A DNA stretch of 9,482 nucleotides. Origin: Bacilli bacterium (GTDB taxonomy: Bacteria > Bacillota_I > Bacilli_A > RF39 > UBA660). Numbering within the stretch: position 1 is the stretch's first letter; each line of letters starts with the position of its first letter. The notes beneath the pieces are model-generated. The model saw only the letters and a program-made list of their open reading frames with translations, did not search any database and was not told the DNA's origin. The stretch covers positions 1-9,482 of the forward strand of contig JAQVNR010000053.1 in the NCBI GenBank assembly GCA_028703035.1, given 5' to 3'. This document shows, in pieces, positions 1 to 7,049 of the stretch. A program made the position numbers and the translations under genes.

Positions 1-274
1 CATCTTTAAACTTATGACTAATTTCAAAGTTATAACCTAATTTCATCTCATTAAGTGTTTCTAGTTTGCCGTCAAATAAATCGTCTTCATCGATAACTAA
101 AATAGTTTCATTAAAATCATCTTTATCAGTTTTGTTTTTAATTAAGTTAACAATATTAGGGATATTAAAAGCAAGAATAATAAATAATAATAAAATAATA
201 AAAGTAATTTTAAATGATTTTTTCTTAAATGTTTCCCAAGCCGTAAATTTAGCAACTATAAAAATATCTCTCAT
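1..274 (-). CDS. NatB-like ABC-2 transporter permease, N-terminal part
   Basis: Partial gene: it starts at 274 and is still open at the left edge, giving 91 residues. The protein begins MRDIFIVAKFTAWETFKKK, a basic cytoplasmic lead-in. A hydrophobic helix of about 20 residues follows (around residues 23-42, rich in I, L and F), and then a polar region with many D, E and K. This is the usual N-terminus of NatB/ABC-2 permeases: one membrane helix followed by a large extracytoplasmic domain. The start codon overlaps the stop of the upstream ATPase by one base (TAATG), so the two are translationally coupled. It would form an exporter with that ATPase. In characterised NatAB systems the cargo is Na+ or a drug or peptide; the substrate here cannot be read from sequence. 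Confidence 0.8.
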   Translation of the reverse strand, partial: MRDIFIVAKFTAWETFKKKSFKITFIILLLFIILAFNIPNIVNLIKNKTDKDDFNETILVIDEDDLFDGKLETLNEMKLGYNFEISHKFKD

Positions 275-1164
275 TATTTACCAACTCTTTCTATAAAAAT
301 ATCATTTAAACTAGGTTTCTTTAATTCAAATTTAATAATTTCTATTTTATTTTTAACTAGTAAGTTAAAAATTTTAAAACCTTCTTCTTGAGAATTTATT
401 TTAATTATATAATTATTATCTATATTAGTATAATCTTTTAATTTTAATTCATTTAAATATTTATCAATATTTTCATTAACTGTTATCTCTACTTCTTTTA
501 CTTCATAGCTGTCTTTTATTTCTTTTAAATTTCCTTGTAAAACACTTTTTCCTTTATCTAAAATTAAAATATCACTACAAAATTCTTCAATTTGATTCAT
601 CCCATGACTAGACATTATAATATATTTATCTTTTTCTACTAATTCTAAAATGATGTTTTTTAACATTTCCGTATTAACGGGATCTAGTCCACTAAAAGGT
701 TCATCTAAGACAATTAAATCCGGATTATTAATAACAGCTAAGATAAACTGAATTTTTTGTTGATTTCCTTTAGATAACTTTTCAGCCTCAGTATTAATAT
801 ATTCCATCATATTAAGTTTATTGAGCCAGTATTTAATTGAAGTATCAGCATCTTTTTTACTGATTCCTCTTAGCTCTGAAAAATACATTAACTGGTTATA
901 AATTGTTATTCGTGGATATAAACCTCTTTCTTCAGGCATATAACCAAAATTAGTATTATTTCTAGTAATGGGTTTACCATTTAAAGTAATTTCTCCAGCA
1001 TCTTTTTTAATAATACCTAAAAGCATTCTTATTGAAGTTGTTTTTCCCGCTCCATTCGTTCCTAAAAAACCAAAGATACATGGCTTATTTATTTCAAATG
1101 AAATATTATCAACTACTTTTTTATTAGTATATGTTTTACTAACATTATTAAATTTTAATATCAT
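274..1164 (-). CDS. NatA-like ABC transporter ATP-binding protein
   Basis: A 296-residue ABC ATPase that would power the membrane exporter encoded next to it. Visible motifs: Walker A GTNGAGKTT (residues 35-43), the NatA-type E-rich Q-loop region YMPEERGLYP (75-84), ABC signature LSKGNQQ (130-136), Walker B IVLDEP (151-156) and the switch histidine in SSHGM (H187). The C-terminal 90 residues form the extra domain typical of NatA/CcmA-like proteins and end in the usual 'PSLNDIFIERVGK' type tail. The start is set by a clear AAAGGAG Shine-Dalgarno 7 nt upstream. It lies 17 nt after the DUF4143 ATPase gene and overlaps the permease start by one base, so all three are probably on one transcript. 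Family is certain; substrate is not. Confidence 0.93.
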   Translation of the reverse strand: MILKFNNVSKTYTNKKVVDNISFEINKPCIFGFLGTNGAGKTTSIRMLLGIIKKDAGEITLNGKPITRNNTNFGYMPEERGLYPRITIYNQLMYFSELRGISKKDADTSIKYWLNKLNMMEYINTEAEKLSKGNQQKIQFILAVINNPDLIVLDEPFSGLDPVNTEMLKNIILELVEKDKYIIMSSHGMNQIEEFCSDILILDKGKSVLQGNLKEIKDSYEVKEVEITVNENIDKYLNELKLKDYTNIDNNYIIKINSQEEGFKIFNLLVKNKIEIIKFELKKPSLNDIFIERVGK

Positions 1165-1181
1165 ATTTTGTCTCCTTTATA

Positions 1182-2450
1182 TTAATTTTTTAAACAATCT
1201 ATTGGAACGATATAAATTCCATCATCAGTTTTCATACATGTATTTGCCCCTGTGATTATCATTAGAAAATCAGGTTCTTTTAAATTAACGTTTTTAGCTT
1301 CTTTAATTTTATTTTTTAACTCCAGTAATTGCTCACGAGCTTCTTTAATTTTCGATGCGCCCAATTTGACTTCTATCAGACCATATTTTCCATTTTCAAA
1401 ATGGGCAACAAAATCACATTCTAGACCAAGTCTATCTCTATAATGTCTTATATAGCCACCAAGAGATGATGCATAGACACTTAAATCACGATAGACTAGA
1501 TTTTCAAAAAGTAAGCCTAATGTTCTTGTATCATTTATTAGTTCTTCTGGTGATGTTTCGAGAGCTGCCACTGCAATTGATGGATCAATAAAACTTTTTT
1601 TAGGTGATTCTCCTATTACTGTTTTGCTTCTAATGTTTGGGTTCCAAGCAGGAATATCTTCAAGAATAAACAATCTTTTAAATGCATTTACATAATTATA
1701 AATAGTCGGATCACTTACTTCACCATAAATTTGTTTAATATCTTCAAAAATAGTTGTGTTAGCGTTAACCGTATGAACATTTCTTGCATAAGCTTTAAGT
1801 ATTGCTTTAGCAAGAATAGGGTTTCTTTTTTCTCCATCATATTTGCTGATATCAGTTTCGCATAAGTTTTTAACATATTCTTTAGCTATTTTTAAAGCGT
1901 ACTCCTCATTAATATTAAAAATATTAGGCCAACCCCCACGAGAAACAAGATAAGCAATTTGCTCATAAGTGATCGTACTTTTAACATTATCCAGATTAGC
2001 AGTACCATCTATAATATCTTTTAGTGATACACTGCCATTTGATTCCCCAGATTCAAACAAAGTCATAGTCTTCATATTAGTTAGTGATATTCTTCCTGTA
2101 CCAGGATGAAGATTTTCATCTTCAACCGGAGTACTAGATCCAGTAAGTATAAACTGACCAGGAACTTTCGCATTATCAATATATGTTTTAGCGCTATTCC
2201 AGATCGCAGGATATAACTGCCATTCATCAATTAATAATGGTTTTTCTTTATCAAAAAGTTTTGTATATTTTTTTTCTTGAAAATAAATATTATCTTTAAT
2301 TTCTTCATTTGATAAATCAAGAATATCTTTACTAAATGTTTTAGCAGTTTCAGTTTTTCCACACCATTTAGGTCCTCTAATAGAAACTCCTCCCATATAT
2401 TCAAGTTTCTCTTTTATTTCATTTTCAATGATTCTTGTTTTATATACCAT
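1182..2450 (-). CDS. AAA ATPase with C-terminal DUF4143 (AAA_14/DUF4143 family)
   Basis: A 422-residue P-loop ATPase of the widespread AAA_14 + DUF4143 class, whose cellular role is not established. Seen: Walker A GPKWCGKT (26-33), Walker B LLIDEWQ (72-78), sensor strand ILTGSST (101-107), and the family's HPGTGR motif (115-120), which supplies the arginine. A winged-helix-like stretch lies around 236-268 (SDPTIYNYV then LEDIPAWNP). The C-terminal part resembles a PD-(D/E)XK nuclease fold, with D346 in LECDFV and E360-V-K362 in LIEVKLG, a plausible D...ExK metal site. Length is normal for the family. Start: ATG after an AGAGAGG Shine-Dalgarno. It is divergent from miaB, and four 23-bp repeats sit just upstream of its promoter, suggesting strong regulation. 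DUF4143 genes are often solitary and mobile; here one heads an ABC-exporter operon. Confidence 0.9.
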   Translation of the reverse strand: MVYKTRIIENEIKEKLEYMGGVSIRGPKWCGKTETAKTFSKDILDLSNEEIKDNIYFQEKKYTKLFDKEKPLLIDEWQLYPAIWNSAKTYIDNAKVPGQFILTGSSTPVEDENLHPGTGRISLTNMKTMTLFESGESNGSVSLKDIIDGTANLDNVKSTITYEQIAYLVSRGGWPNIFNINEEYALKIAKEYVKNLCETDISKYDGEKRNPILAKAILKAYARNVHTVNANTTIFEDIKQIYGEVSDPTIYNYVNAFKRLFILEDIPAWNPNIRSKTVIGESPKKSFIDPSIAVAALETSPEELINDTRTLGLLFENLVYRDLSVYASSLGGYIRHYRDRLGLECDFVAHFENGKYGLIEVKLGASKIKEAREQLLELKNKIKEAKNVNLKEPDFLMIITGANTCMKTDDGIYIVPIDCLKN

Positions 2451-2471
2451 ATAAGCCTCTCTTTCATCATT

Positions 2472-2500
2472 ATATTACCATATATAAATAATAATAACAA
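2472..2500 (-). promoter_or_regulatory. Candidate promoter of the DUF4143 ATPase operon
   Basis: Read on the minus strand, TTGTTA (2495-2500) and TAATAT (2472-2477) are separated by 17 nt, with an overlapping TATAAT at 2469-2474. Transcription would begin about 15 nt before the ATG at 2450, leaving just room for the AGAGAGG ribosome site. The 23-bp repeat array begins immediately upstream of the -35 element. AT richness makes chance matches likely, so confidence is moderate. Confidence 0.45.
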
Positions 2501-2503
2501 CAT

Positions 2504-2595
2504 TCACTTAATAGATTTGAAACATTTCACTTTATAGATTTGAAGAATTTTACTTTACAGATTTGAAGTATTTTACTTTATAGATTTGAAATTAT
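2504..2595. repeat. Four tandem 23-bp direct repeats in the divergent intergenic region
   Basis: Four units start at 2504, 2527, 2550 and 2573, with an exact 23-bp period. Each contains the core ACTTTATAGATTTGAA with at most one or two changes: unit 1 has ACTTAATAG and unit 3 has ACTTTACAG. The last five or so bases of each unit vary. They fill the space between the ATPase promoter (minus strand) and the miaB promoter (plus strand). Constant period with a conserved core and variable tail looks like an array of protein binding sites rather than random AT-rich sequence. No CRISPR character: there are no unique spacers of meaningful length. Confidence 0.85.
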
Positions 2596-2620
2596 TTTTA
2601 AAACAAAAATAATCTAAATA

Positions 2621-2629
2621 TGATATAAT
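2621..2629 (+). promoter_or_regulatory. Extended -10 promoter of miaB
   Basis: TGATATAAT is a perfect extended -10 element 25 nt before the miaB start. No good -35 box lies 17 nt upstream (AAACAA), which is acceptable for an extended -10 promoter. The same TGnTATAAT form occurs before two other transcripts in this window. Confidence 0.6.
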
Positions 2630-2654
2630 TTTGAATTAGAAATGAAGTGATGTA

Positions 2655-4058
2655 ATGAAATTACCTAATATGCTTGATGCAGCAAAAAGAAATAAAGATA
2701 AAGTAGAATATATATATGAAAATAGAGATTATAATAAAATATATGATAACAAGAAATATTTCATAAGAACCTATGGATGTCAGATGAATGTTCATGACTC
2801 AGAAGAAATAAGTGGGATTTTAGATAATCTAGGTTATACAAAAACTGAAGAGTTTAAAGAAAGTGATTTAATTATTTTAAATACCTGCGCGATTAGAGAA
2901 AATGTTCATGATAAAGTTTTTGGTTTTTTAGGAAGATGTAAACATTTAAAAAAACAAAATCCTGATTTACTTATCGCGCTGTGTGGATGTATGGCTCAAG
3001 AAGAAGTAGTTGTTCAAGAAATAAAAGAGAAATATCCCTATATTGATCTTGTTTTTGGAACTCATAATATAAATGAACTTCCAAATATGCTAGAGGAGTC
3101 TTTTGGGCATCAAAAGATTAATGTTTATAGTACTGAAGGAAATGTAATAGAGTTTGATAATGTTTATAAAAGAGACTCTAATATTACTGCTTGGGTAAAT
3201 ATTATGTATGGCTGTGATAAGTTTTGTACATACTGCATTGTTCCTTATACTAGAGGAAAACAAAGAAGTAGGAAGCCAGAGGATATTCTTAAAGAAGTAA
3301 AAGATTTAGTAAGTAGAGGATATAAAGAAATTACTTTACTTGGTCAAAATGTTAATGCTTATGGTAAAGACTTAGAAGATAAAACAAGTTTTAGTACTCT
3401 TCTAAAAGAAGTAAGTAATACCGGAATAGATAGAATAAGATTTGTTACAAGTCATCCATGGGACTTTACTGATGAAATGATTGATGTAATTGCTAAGCAT
3501 GATAATATTATGCCCTATATTCATCTGCCAGTTCAAAGTGGATCTAATAAGATATTAAAATTAATGAATCGTAATTATTCAAAAGAAGATTATTTAACTT
3601 TATTTAATAAAATAAATAAAATTAAAAATGTTAGTATTACAACTGATATTATAGTAGGATTTCCTGGTGAAACCGAAGAAGACTTTTTAGAAACTCTAAA
3701 ACTTGCAGAAACTTGTAAGTTTGCTGGAGCTTTTACCTTTGTATTTTCACCAAGAAACGGAACGCCGGCTTCTAAAATGAAAGATGAAACATTAAAAAGT
3801 GAAAAAGATGATCGCTTGCAAAGATTAAATAAAGTGATTAATAAATACTCTAAGGAAAGTAATTTAAAAATGCTTAGGACTATCCAAAAAGTACTTATCA
3901 CTGGAATAAGTGAAAAAGATGATTCAAAGGTATGCGGTTATACAGAGAATATGAAACTAGTCAATGTAATTGCTCCAAAGAGTACTATTGGTAAAATAAT
4001 TGAAGTAGAAATTACAGGGGCTAAAAGTTTTAGCTTAGATGGAAAAATAAAAGAGTAA
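2655..4058 (+). CDS. miaB: tRNA-2-methylthio-N6-dimethylallyladenosine synthase MiaB
   Basis: A radical-SAM methylthiotransferase that turns i6A37 into ms2i6A37 in tRNAs reading UNN codons; cytoplasmic. At 467 residues it is slightly longer than the usual ~440 because of a basic/acidic N-terminal lead. The N-terminal UPF0004 domain carries the auxiliary [4Fe-4S] cysteines C42 (YGCQMN), C78 (NTCAIREN) and C112 (GCMAQ). The radical-SAM cluster is C187, C191, C194 in YGCDKFCTYC, followed by the conserved VPYTRG and RSRKPEDI. The C-terminal ~65 residues match a TRAM domain in position. The ATG is preceded by GAAGTGATG, a good match to the anti-Shine-Dalgarno. The Arg in RSRKP is encoded by AGG (3270-3272), showing that AGG is still Arg here. 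It is probably monocistronic, with its own promoter and a hairpin at its stop. Confidence 0.97.
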   Translation: MKLPNMLDAAKRNKDKVEYIYENRDYNKIYDNKKYFIRTYGCQMNVHDSEEISGILDNLGYTKTEEFKESDLIILNTCAIRENVHDKVFGFLGRCKHLKKQNPDLLIALCGCMAQEEVVVQEIKEKYPYIDLVFGTHNINELPNMLEESFGHQKINVYSTEGNVIEFDNVYKRDSNITAWVNIMYGCDKFCTYCIVPYTRGKQRSRKPEDILKEVKDLVSRGYKEITLLGQNVNAYGKDLEDKTSFSTLLKEVSNTGIDRIRFVTSHPWDFTDEMIDVIAKHDNIMPYIHLPVQSGSNKILKLMNRNYSKEDYLTLFNKINKIKNVSITTDIIVGFPGETEEDFLETLKLAETCKFAGAFTFVFSPRNGTPASKMKDETLKSEKDDRLQRLNKVINKYSKESNLKMLRTIQKVLITGISEKDDSKVCGYTENMKLVNVIAPKSTIGKIIEVEITGAKSFSLDGKIKE

Positions 4059-4070
4059 TCTTTTATTTTT
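4043..4070 (+). terminator. AT-rich hairpin over the miaB stop codon
   Basis: A perfect 12-bp stem (4043-4054 with 4059-4070) closes a 4-nt loop, GTAA, that contains two of the three bases next to the end of miaB; the TAA stop at 4056-4058 lies in the loop. The 3' arm is nearly all T. Low GC makes it a weak intrinsic terminator, but its place between miaB and the next promoter at 4081 fits that role. Confidence 0.5.
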
Positions 4071-4080
4071 GCTTATTGTT

Positions 4081-4089
4081 TGCTATAAT
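4081..4089 (+). promoter_or_regulatory. Extended -10 promoter of the scpAB operon
   Basis: TGCTATAAT ends 20 nt before the ATG at 4110, with no clear -35. Transcription starting about 7 nt later would put the AAGAGGT ribosome site close to the 5' end of the message. It is the only good promoter before the four-gene chain at 4110-6809. Confidence 0.5.
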
Positions 4090-4109
4090 TTAGAAGAGGT
4101 AGAATAAAT

Positions 4110-5009
4110 ATGGAAAATAATAATGAACCAATAGTTTTAGGAACTTTAAAAAAAGAAAAATCTAGTAAACCAATTTTTGTTTTTATTGTATTAGGAATAT
4201 TAATCGCTACAGTATTTTCTTTTCCATATATAGAGGACTATGTAAAAAGTCCTGATAATTTTATTGGTAAAATTTATACATCTATTTTTGGAGAAGAAGA
4301 AATAATTGAAGAAGATAATGTTATTGAAGAAGATTCTCTTTTTATATTAAATAGTCAAACTAATATTAATATTTATAATATAAATTTAACTAGTATTAGT
4401 TTAAATAATAATATAATTACTTATAATTTAAAAGCCATAAATAACACTTTAAATTTAGATAATAATAATTACTTTTTAGAGATATACGGCTCTAATAAAA
4501 ATTTATTAGAAAGAATTAAACTTACAGGAAATTTAACTAATAAAATTGAAGAAAGAACTTTTACTTTTCATGATTTAAAATTTAATTCAGGTACTAGTTA
4601 TTATGGAAAAATTATTATCTTAAAAGATGAAGAATATGAAGAAGTAATTCTTTCAACTGATGAATCAGGAATAGCATCTATTACTTGTCAAAAATTAAGT
4701 GATAAATATGAATATACTTTTGAAAATTATTTATTAAAGAGAATTAATCATACATATGCATTTACTGATACTAGTAATCTAGATTATTACTTAAGCTTAT
4801 TTGAAGAATATAGTAATTTAGTAAAAACTATTAACAATTTGGGTGCAAGTGCTTCTATTACTGAAACTAATGAAGGATTTGTTTTTACAGCAAGTCTTGA
4901 TTTAGAAAAATTAATTAATAATTTAAATAATAGATATTATTATTTGCTTAATAAACAAGCTAAAATAATAAACTATGATATGAAATTAGAGGGCTTTATA
5001 TGCAACTAA
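4110..5009 (+). CDS. One-pass membrane protein of unknown function, first gene of the scpAB operon
   Basis: 299 residues, not recognised as a named family. A short polar cytoplasmic N-terminus with KKEK is followed by one hydrophobic segment (residues ~21-40, PIFVFIVLGILIATVFSFPY). A large, acidic, Asn-rich domain without further membrane helices then presumably lies outside the cell. There is no signal-peptidase lipobox, so it is likely anchored by the helix. Residues ~75-190 look beta-rich (alternating hydrophobics), and the C-terminal ~100 residues look more helical. No Trp and only two Cys. Start: ATG after AAGAGGT. The last 10 nt overlap scpA, implying translational coupling with the condensin genes. 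A link to chromosome segregation or the cell envelope is only suggested by position. Confidence 0.85.
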   Translation: MENNNEPIVLGTLKKEKSSKPIFVFIVLGILIATVFSFPYIEDYVKSPDNFIGKIYTSIFGEEEIIEEDNVIEEDSLFILNSQTNINIYNINLTSISLNNNIITYNLKAINNTLNLDNNNYFLEIYGSNKNLLERIKLTGNLTNKIEERTFTFHDLKFNSGTSYYGKIIILKDEEYEEVILSTDESGIASITCQKLSDKYEYTFENYLLKRINHTYAFTDTSNLDYYLSLFEEYSNLVKTINNLGASASITETNEGFVFTASLDLEKLINNLNNRYYYLLNKQAKIINYDMKLEGFICN

Positions 5010-5725
5010 CACTCAATATAGATGATTTTGAAGGACCTCTTGATTTACTACTTCATTTAATAAAATCTAAGAAGATGGATATTTATAATATAGATATTGC
5101 TCTTATTACAAAAGAGTACTTAGATTTTATAAATGATAATGAAGGATTATCAATAGATGCTTATAGTGAATATTTAGTTATGGCTAGTGAACTTATTCAT
5201 TTAAAAAGTAAACTACTACTTAATAAAGAGACTGAAGATGATGATACTTATGAATATACTGATCCTGATCAGTTAACTGCAAGATTACTTGAATATCAAA
5301 AAATTAAAAATATTACTGAAGATTTTAAAGTCCTTGAAGAAAAAAGAAATGAAATATATACTAAAGCACCTACTTCGATTAAAGAGTACAAAGAAAAAGA
5401 AACTATTATAAATAGTGATATTACTTTAAATGATTTATTAGGGGCCTTTGAATCGTTTTTAAATAGACAAAAATTAAGTGGACCAACTGAAACTAAAATA
5501 ACTAAAAAAGAATTAAGTGTTGATGAAAGAATTATTACTATTAAAAATAAATTAAAAAATTTTAAAGGTAAAGTAGAATTCTTGTCATTATTTGATGATA
5601 TATCAAAACCATATGTTATAGTAACTTTTCTAGCTATTTTAAATATGGCTAAAAATAAAGAAATAAAGATCACTCAAAAAAATAATTTTAGTGACATATA
5701 TATAGAGAGTAGTGAAACATTATGA
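5000..5725 (+). CDS. scpA: Segregation and condensation protein A (kleisin)
   Basis: The kleisin subunit of the bacterial SMC-ScpAB complex; it bridges the two SMC heads and works in chromosome compaction and origin segregation. 241 residues, normal length. The N-terminal signature FEGPLDLLLHLI (10-21), then MDIYNIDIALITKEYLDFI and a helical ELIHLKSKLLL stretch, form the SMC-neck binding domain. The middle is charged and flexible. The C-terminal winged-helix part (about 190-235, FLSLFDD...VTFLAILNMAKNKEI) binds the SMC cap. AGAGGG six nt before the ATG sets the start, inside the end of the upstream gene. The TGA stop overlaps the scpB start (ATGA). This is the clearest TGA stop in the window; if TGA were read as sense, only a few residues would be added before a TAG. 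Confidence 0.97.
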   Translation: MQLTLNIDDFEGPLDLLLHLIKSKKMDIYNIDIALITKEYLDFINDNEGLSIDAYSEYLVMASELIHLKSKLLLNKETEDDDTYEYTDPDQLTARLLEYQKIKNITEDFKVLEEKRNEIYTKAPTSIKEYKEKETIINSDITLNDLLGAFESFLNRQKLSGPTETKITKKELSVDERIITIKNKLKNFKGKVEFLSLFDDISKPYVIVTFLAILNMAKNKEIKITQKNNFSDIYIESSETL

Positions 5726-6282
5726 AATTACAAGGAGTCTTAGAAGGTATCTTATTTGTAGTAGGGGATGAAGGTATTACTTTAAAAGCTTTATGTGAGA
5801 CGATGGAAATAACTGAAACAGAAGCTAAAAACTTGCTAAAAAATTTAAGAGAAGTATATGAAGATGATAATAGAGGTATTAGAATAACATTTTTAGGTGA
5901 TGCTTTTAAATTAACAACCAAAAAAGAACATAAAGAATATTATCAAAAATTAATTCAAAATCCAGAGACTAATAATTTAAGTAATGCAGCTTTAGAAACT
6001 CTAGCAATTGTTGCGTACAACGCACCAATTACTAGATTAGAAGTAGAAGAGTTAAGAGGTGTTAATAGTTCTAATCTAATTAGAAAATTAGTTGCTAAAG
6101 GTTTAATTAAAGAAGATGGTAAAAGTAGCTTACCAGGAAGACCTAATTTATACAGAACTACCAAAGAATTCTTAGATTATTTTGGACTTGCAACACTGAG
6201 TGACTTACCAAAGTTTGAAGAAATTACGACGAATACAGAAGAGATAGATTTATTTACTTCTATTTATAAAGATGAAGTATAA
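5722..6282 (+). CDS. scpB: Segregation and condensation protein B
   Basis: Partner of ScpA: a ScpB dimer of winged-helix domains that clasps the kleisin and supports SMC function. 186 residues, typical. The N-terminal winged helix starts QGVLEGILFVVGDEGI. The second one holds the family hallmark LETLAIVAYNAPITRLEVEELRGVN (about residues 91-115), followed by LVAKGLIKEDG and the signature PGRPNLYRTTKEFLDYFGL. ATG overlaps the scpA stop by 4 nt, and its TAA stop overlaps the next start by one base (TAATG), so the chain is tightly coupled. Confidence 0.97.
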   Translation: MKLQGVLEGILFVVGDEGITLKALCETMEITETEAKNLLKNLREVYEDDNRGIRITFLGDAFKLTTKKEHKEYYQKLIQNPETNNLSNAALETLAIVAYNAPITRLEVEELRGVNSSNLIRKLVAKGLIKEDGKSSLPGRPNLYRTTKEFLDYFGLATLSDLPKFEEITTNTEEIDLFTSIYKDEV

Positions 6283-6809
6283 TGGAAGAACATCATAATA
6301 ATTTAAATCAGCTTCTAAATCTTGATAATATTAATAAAGTCTTAGATGCAGGAAGTGGAAGAACTAGTTTAAATTATCTTATAAACAAATACCCAAATGC
6401 TAAAATTGATGCAATAGTATATCCTGGAGATGATAGAAAGATAACTTCAATTAAAGAAAATGTTAAAGGTAAATATACTTTAAAAGAAATAGATTTATGT
6501 AAAGAAAGTCTAGATGAGGATTATGATTTAGTTCTTGCTCATTTATTACTATGAGAAGCAAGTAAGTTTAATAATAATTTCAAAGATTTATTTCATGAAT
6601 TAATGAATATAAATAGTAAGTATTTTCTTATTTATGATTTCAAAGAAGATCCTCAAGTTGAATTTGATTATATTAATAAATATCTTAAAGAAAATAATTT
6701 TGATTATGTAGATTCAAGACATTTTTTAAAAAGAAATCCTCAACAATTTACGGATTTTTTAGGTAAGAGTTATGAGGCGTATTTAATTAGAAGCCCAAAT
6801 ATTAGTTGA
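6282..6809 (+). pseudogene. Class I SAM methyltransferase-like gene interrupted by an in-frame TGA
   Basis: The reading frame begins at the scpB stop (TAATG) and codes 90 residues. These include a nucleotide-binding glycine motif VLDAGSGRTSLNYL (residues ~20-33, motif I of Rossmann methyltransferases), an acidic strand end KIDAIVYPGD and YDLVLAHLLL (post-motif). It then meets TGA at 6552-6554. The same frame stays open and protein-like: EASKFNNNFKDLFHEL, then MNINSKYFLIYDFKEDPQ and a C-terminal YEAYLIRS strand, to TGA at 6807-6809. Without the first TGA it would be a normal ~175-residue enzyme. A third open stretch runs to TAA at 6858-6860 if both TGAs were sense. Possible readings are a nonsense mutation, a sequencing error, or UGA readthrough. 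Substrate unknown; identification as a methyltransferase is moderate. Confidence 0.7.
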
Positions 6810-6852
6810 TTAAGTAGTTATGTTTATTTAATGAAATATTTTAATAAATTTA

Positions 6853-6861
6853 TGATATAAT
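6853..6861 (+). promoter_or_regulatory. Extended -10 promoter of the tRNA-Leu gene
   Basis: TGATATAAT lies 9 nt before the tRNA 5' end, so transcription would start almost at the mature end. No good -35 is seen. It is identical to the miaB extended -10. Confidence 0.6.
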
Positions 6862-6869
6862 TTTCTTAA

Positions 6870-6956
6870 GCCTCTGTGGTGAAATAGGTAGACGCGCTGG
6901 ACTCAAAATCCAGTGATAGTAATATCGTGCCGGTTCAAGTCCGGCCAGAGGCACCA
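6870..6956 (+). tRNA. tRNA-Leu, anticodon CAA
   Basis: An 87-nt class II tRNA. The acceptor stem GCCTCTG (6870-6876) pairs with CAGAGGC (6946-6952), followed by discriminator A and an encoded CCA (6954-6956). The D arm contains TGGTGAAATAGGTAGACGC. The anticodon stem CTGGA/TCCAG closes the 7-nt loop CTCAAAA, giving anticodon CAA, which reads the Leu codon UUG. A long variable arm (TGATAGTAATATCG region) and the T arm GCCGG-TTCAAGT-CCGGC are intact. This is a leucine tRNA of normal structure, not a suppressor of UGA. Confidence 0.97.
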
Positions 6957-6962
6957 GAGGGA

Positions 6963-6985
6963 AATTAGTCGAACTAATTATTCGA
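6963..6985 (+). repeat. Overlapping inverted repeats just 3' of the tRNA
   Basis: AATTAGT-CGA-ACTAATT (6963-6979) is a perfect 7-bp inverted repeat. Overlapping it, GTCGAA and TTCGAC (6968-6973 and 6980-6985) form a second, mutually exclusive 6-bp stem. The place directly after tRNA CCA suits either a processing or termination structure or a recombination site; neither is proven. Confidence 0.5.
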
Positions 6986-6995
6986 CATAACACAT

Positions 6996-7023
6996 AAAGG
7001 TTAATTTCGGTTAATCTTTTTTT
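6996..7023 (+). terminator. Intrinsic terminator after tRNA-Leu
   Basis: AAAGGTTAA (6996-7004) pairs with TTAATCTTT (7011-7019) with one G-U pair around the loop TTTCGG, and is followed by more T (7020-7023). An outer 9-bp stem with one G-U pair can form between 6986-6994 and 7023-7031, ending next to the ribosome site of the following small gene. Confidence 0.65.
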
Positions 7024-7049
7024 GTTGTGTGAGAGGTGGTGATTAGTTT

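Noticed and set aside
968..1255. Plus-strand open frame of 95 aa and similar frames at 66, 1252, 3590, 5296, 5688, 5955, 7071 and 7432
   Set aside because: They lie opposite or across well-supported genes, lack ribosome sites and have no family motifs: antisense shadows of AT-rich genes.
2504..2595. CRISPR array
   Set aside because: The period is 23 bp with most of each unit conserved, leaving only about 5 variable bases; no spacer-sized unique sequence and no cas genes.
2591..2613. AT-only inverted repeat as terminator upstream of miaB
   Set aside because: The perfect 9-bp stem has no G or C and lies inside the miaB promoter region; more likely chance in AT-rich DNA.
2655..4058. AGG reassigned to Met, as reported for some uncultured Bacilli
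   Set aside because: AGG at 3270-3272 falls on the conserved Arg of the MiaB RSRKPED motif, so Arg reading fits.
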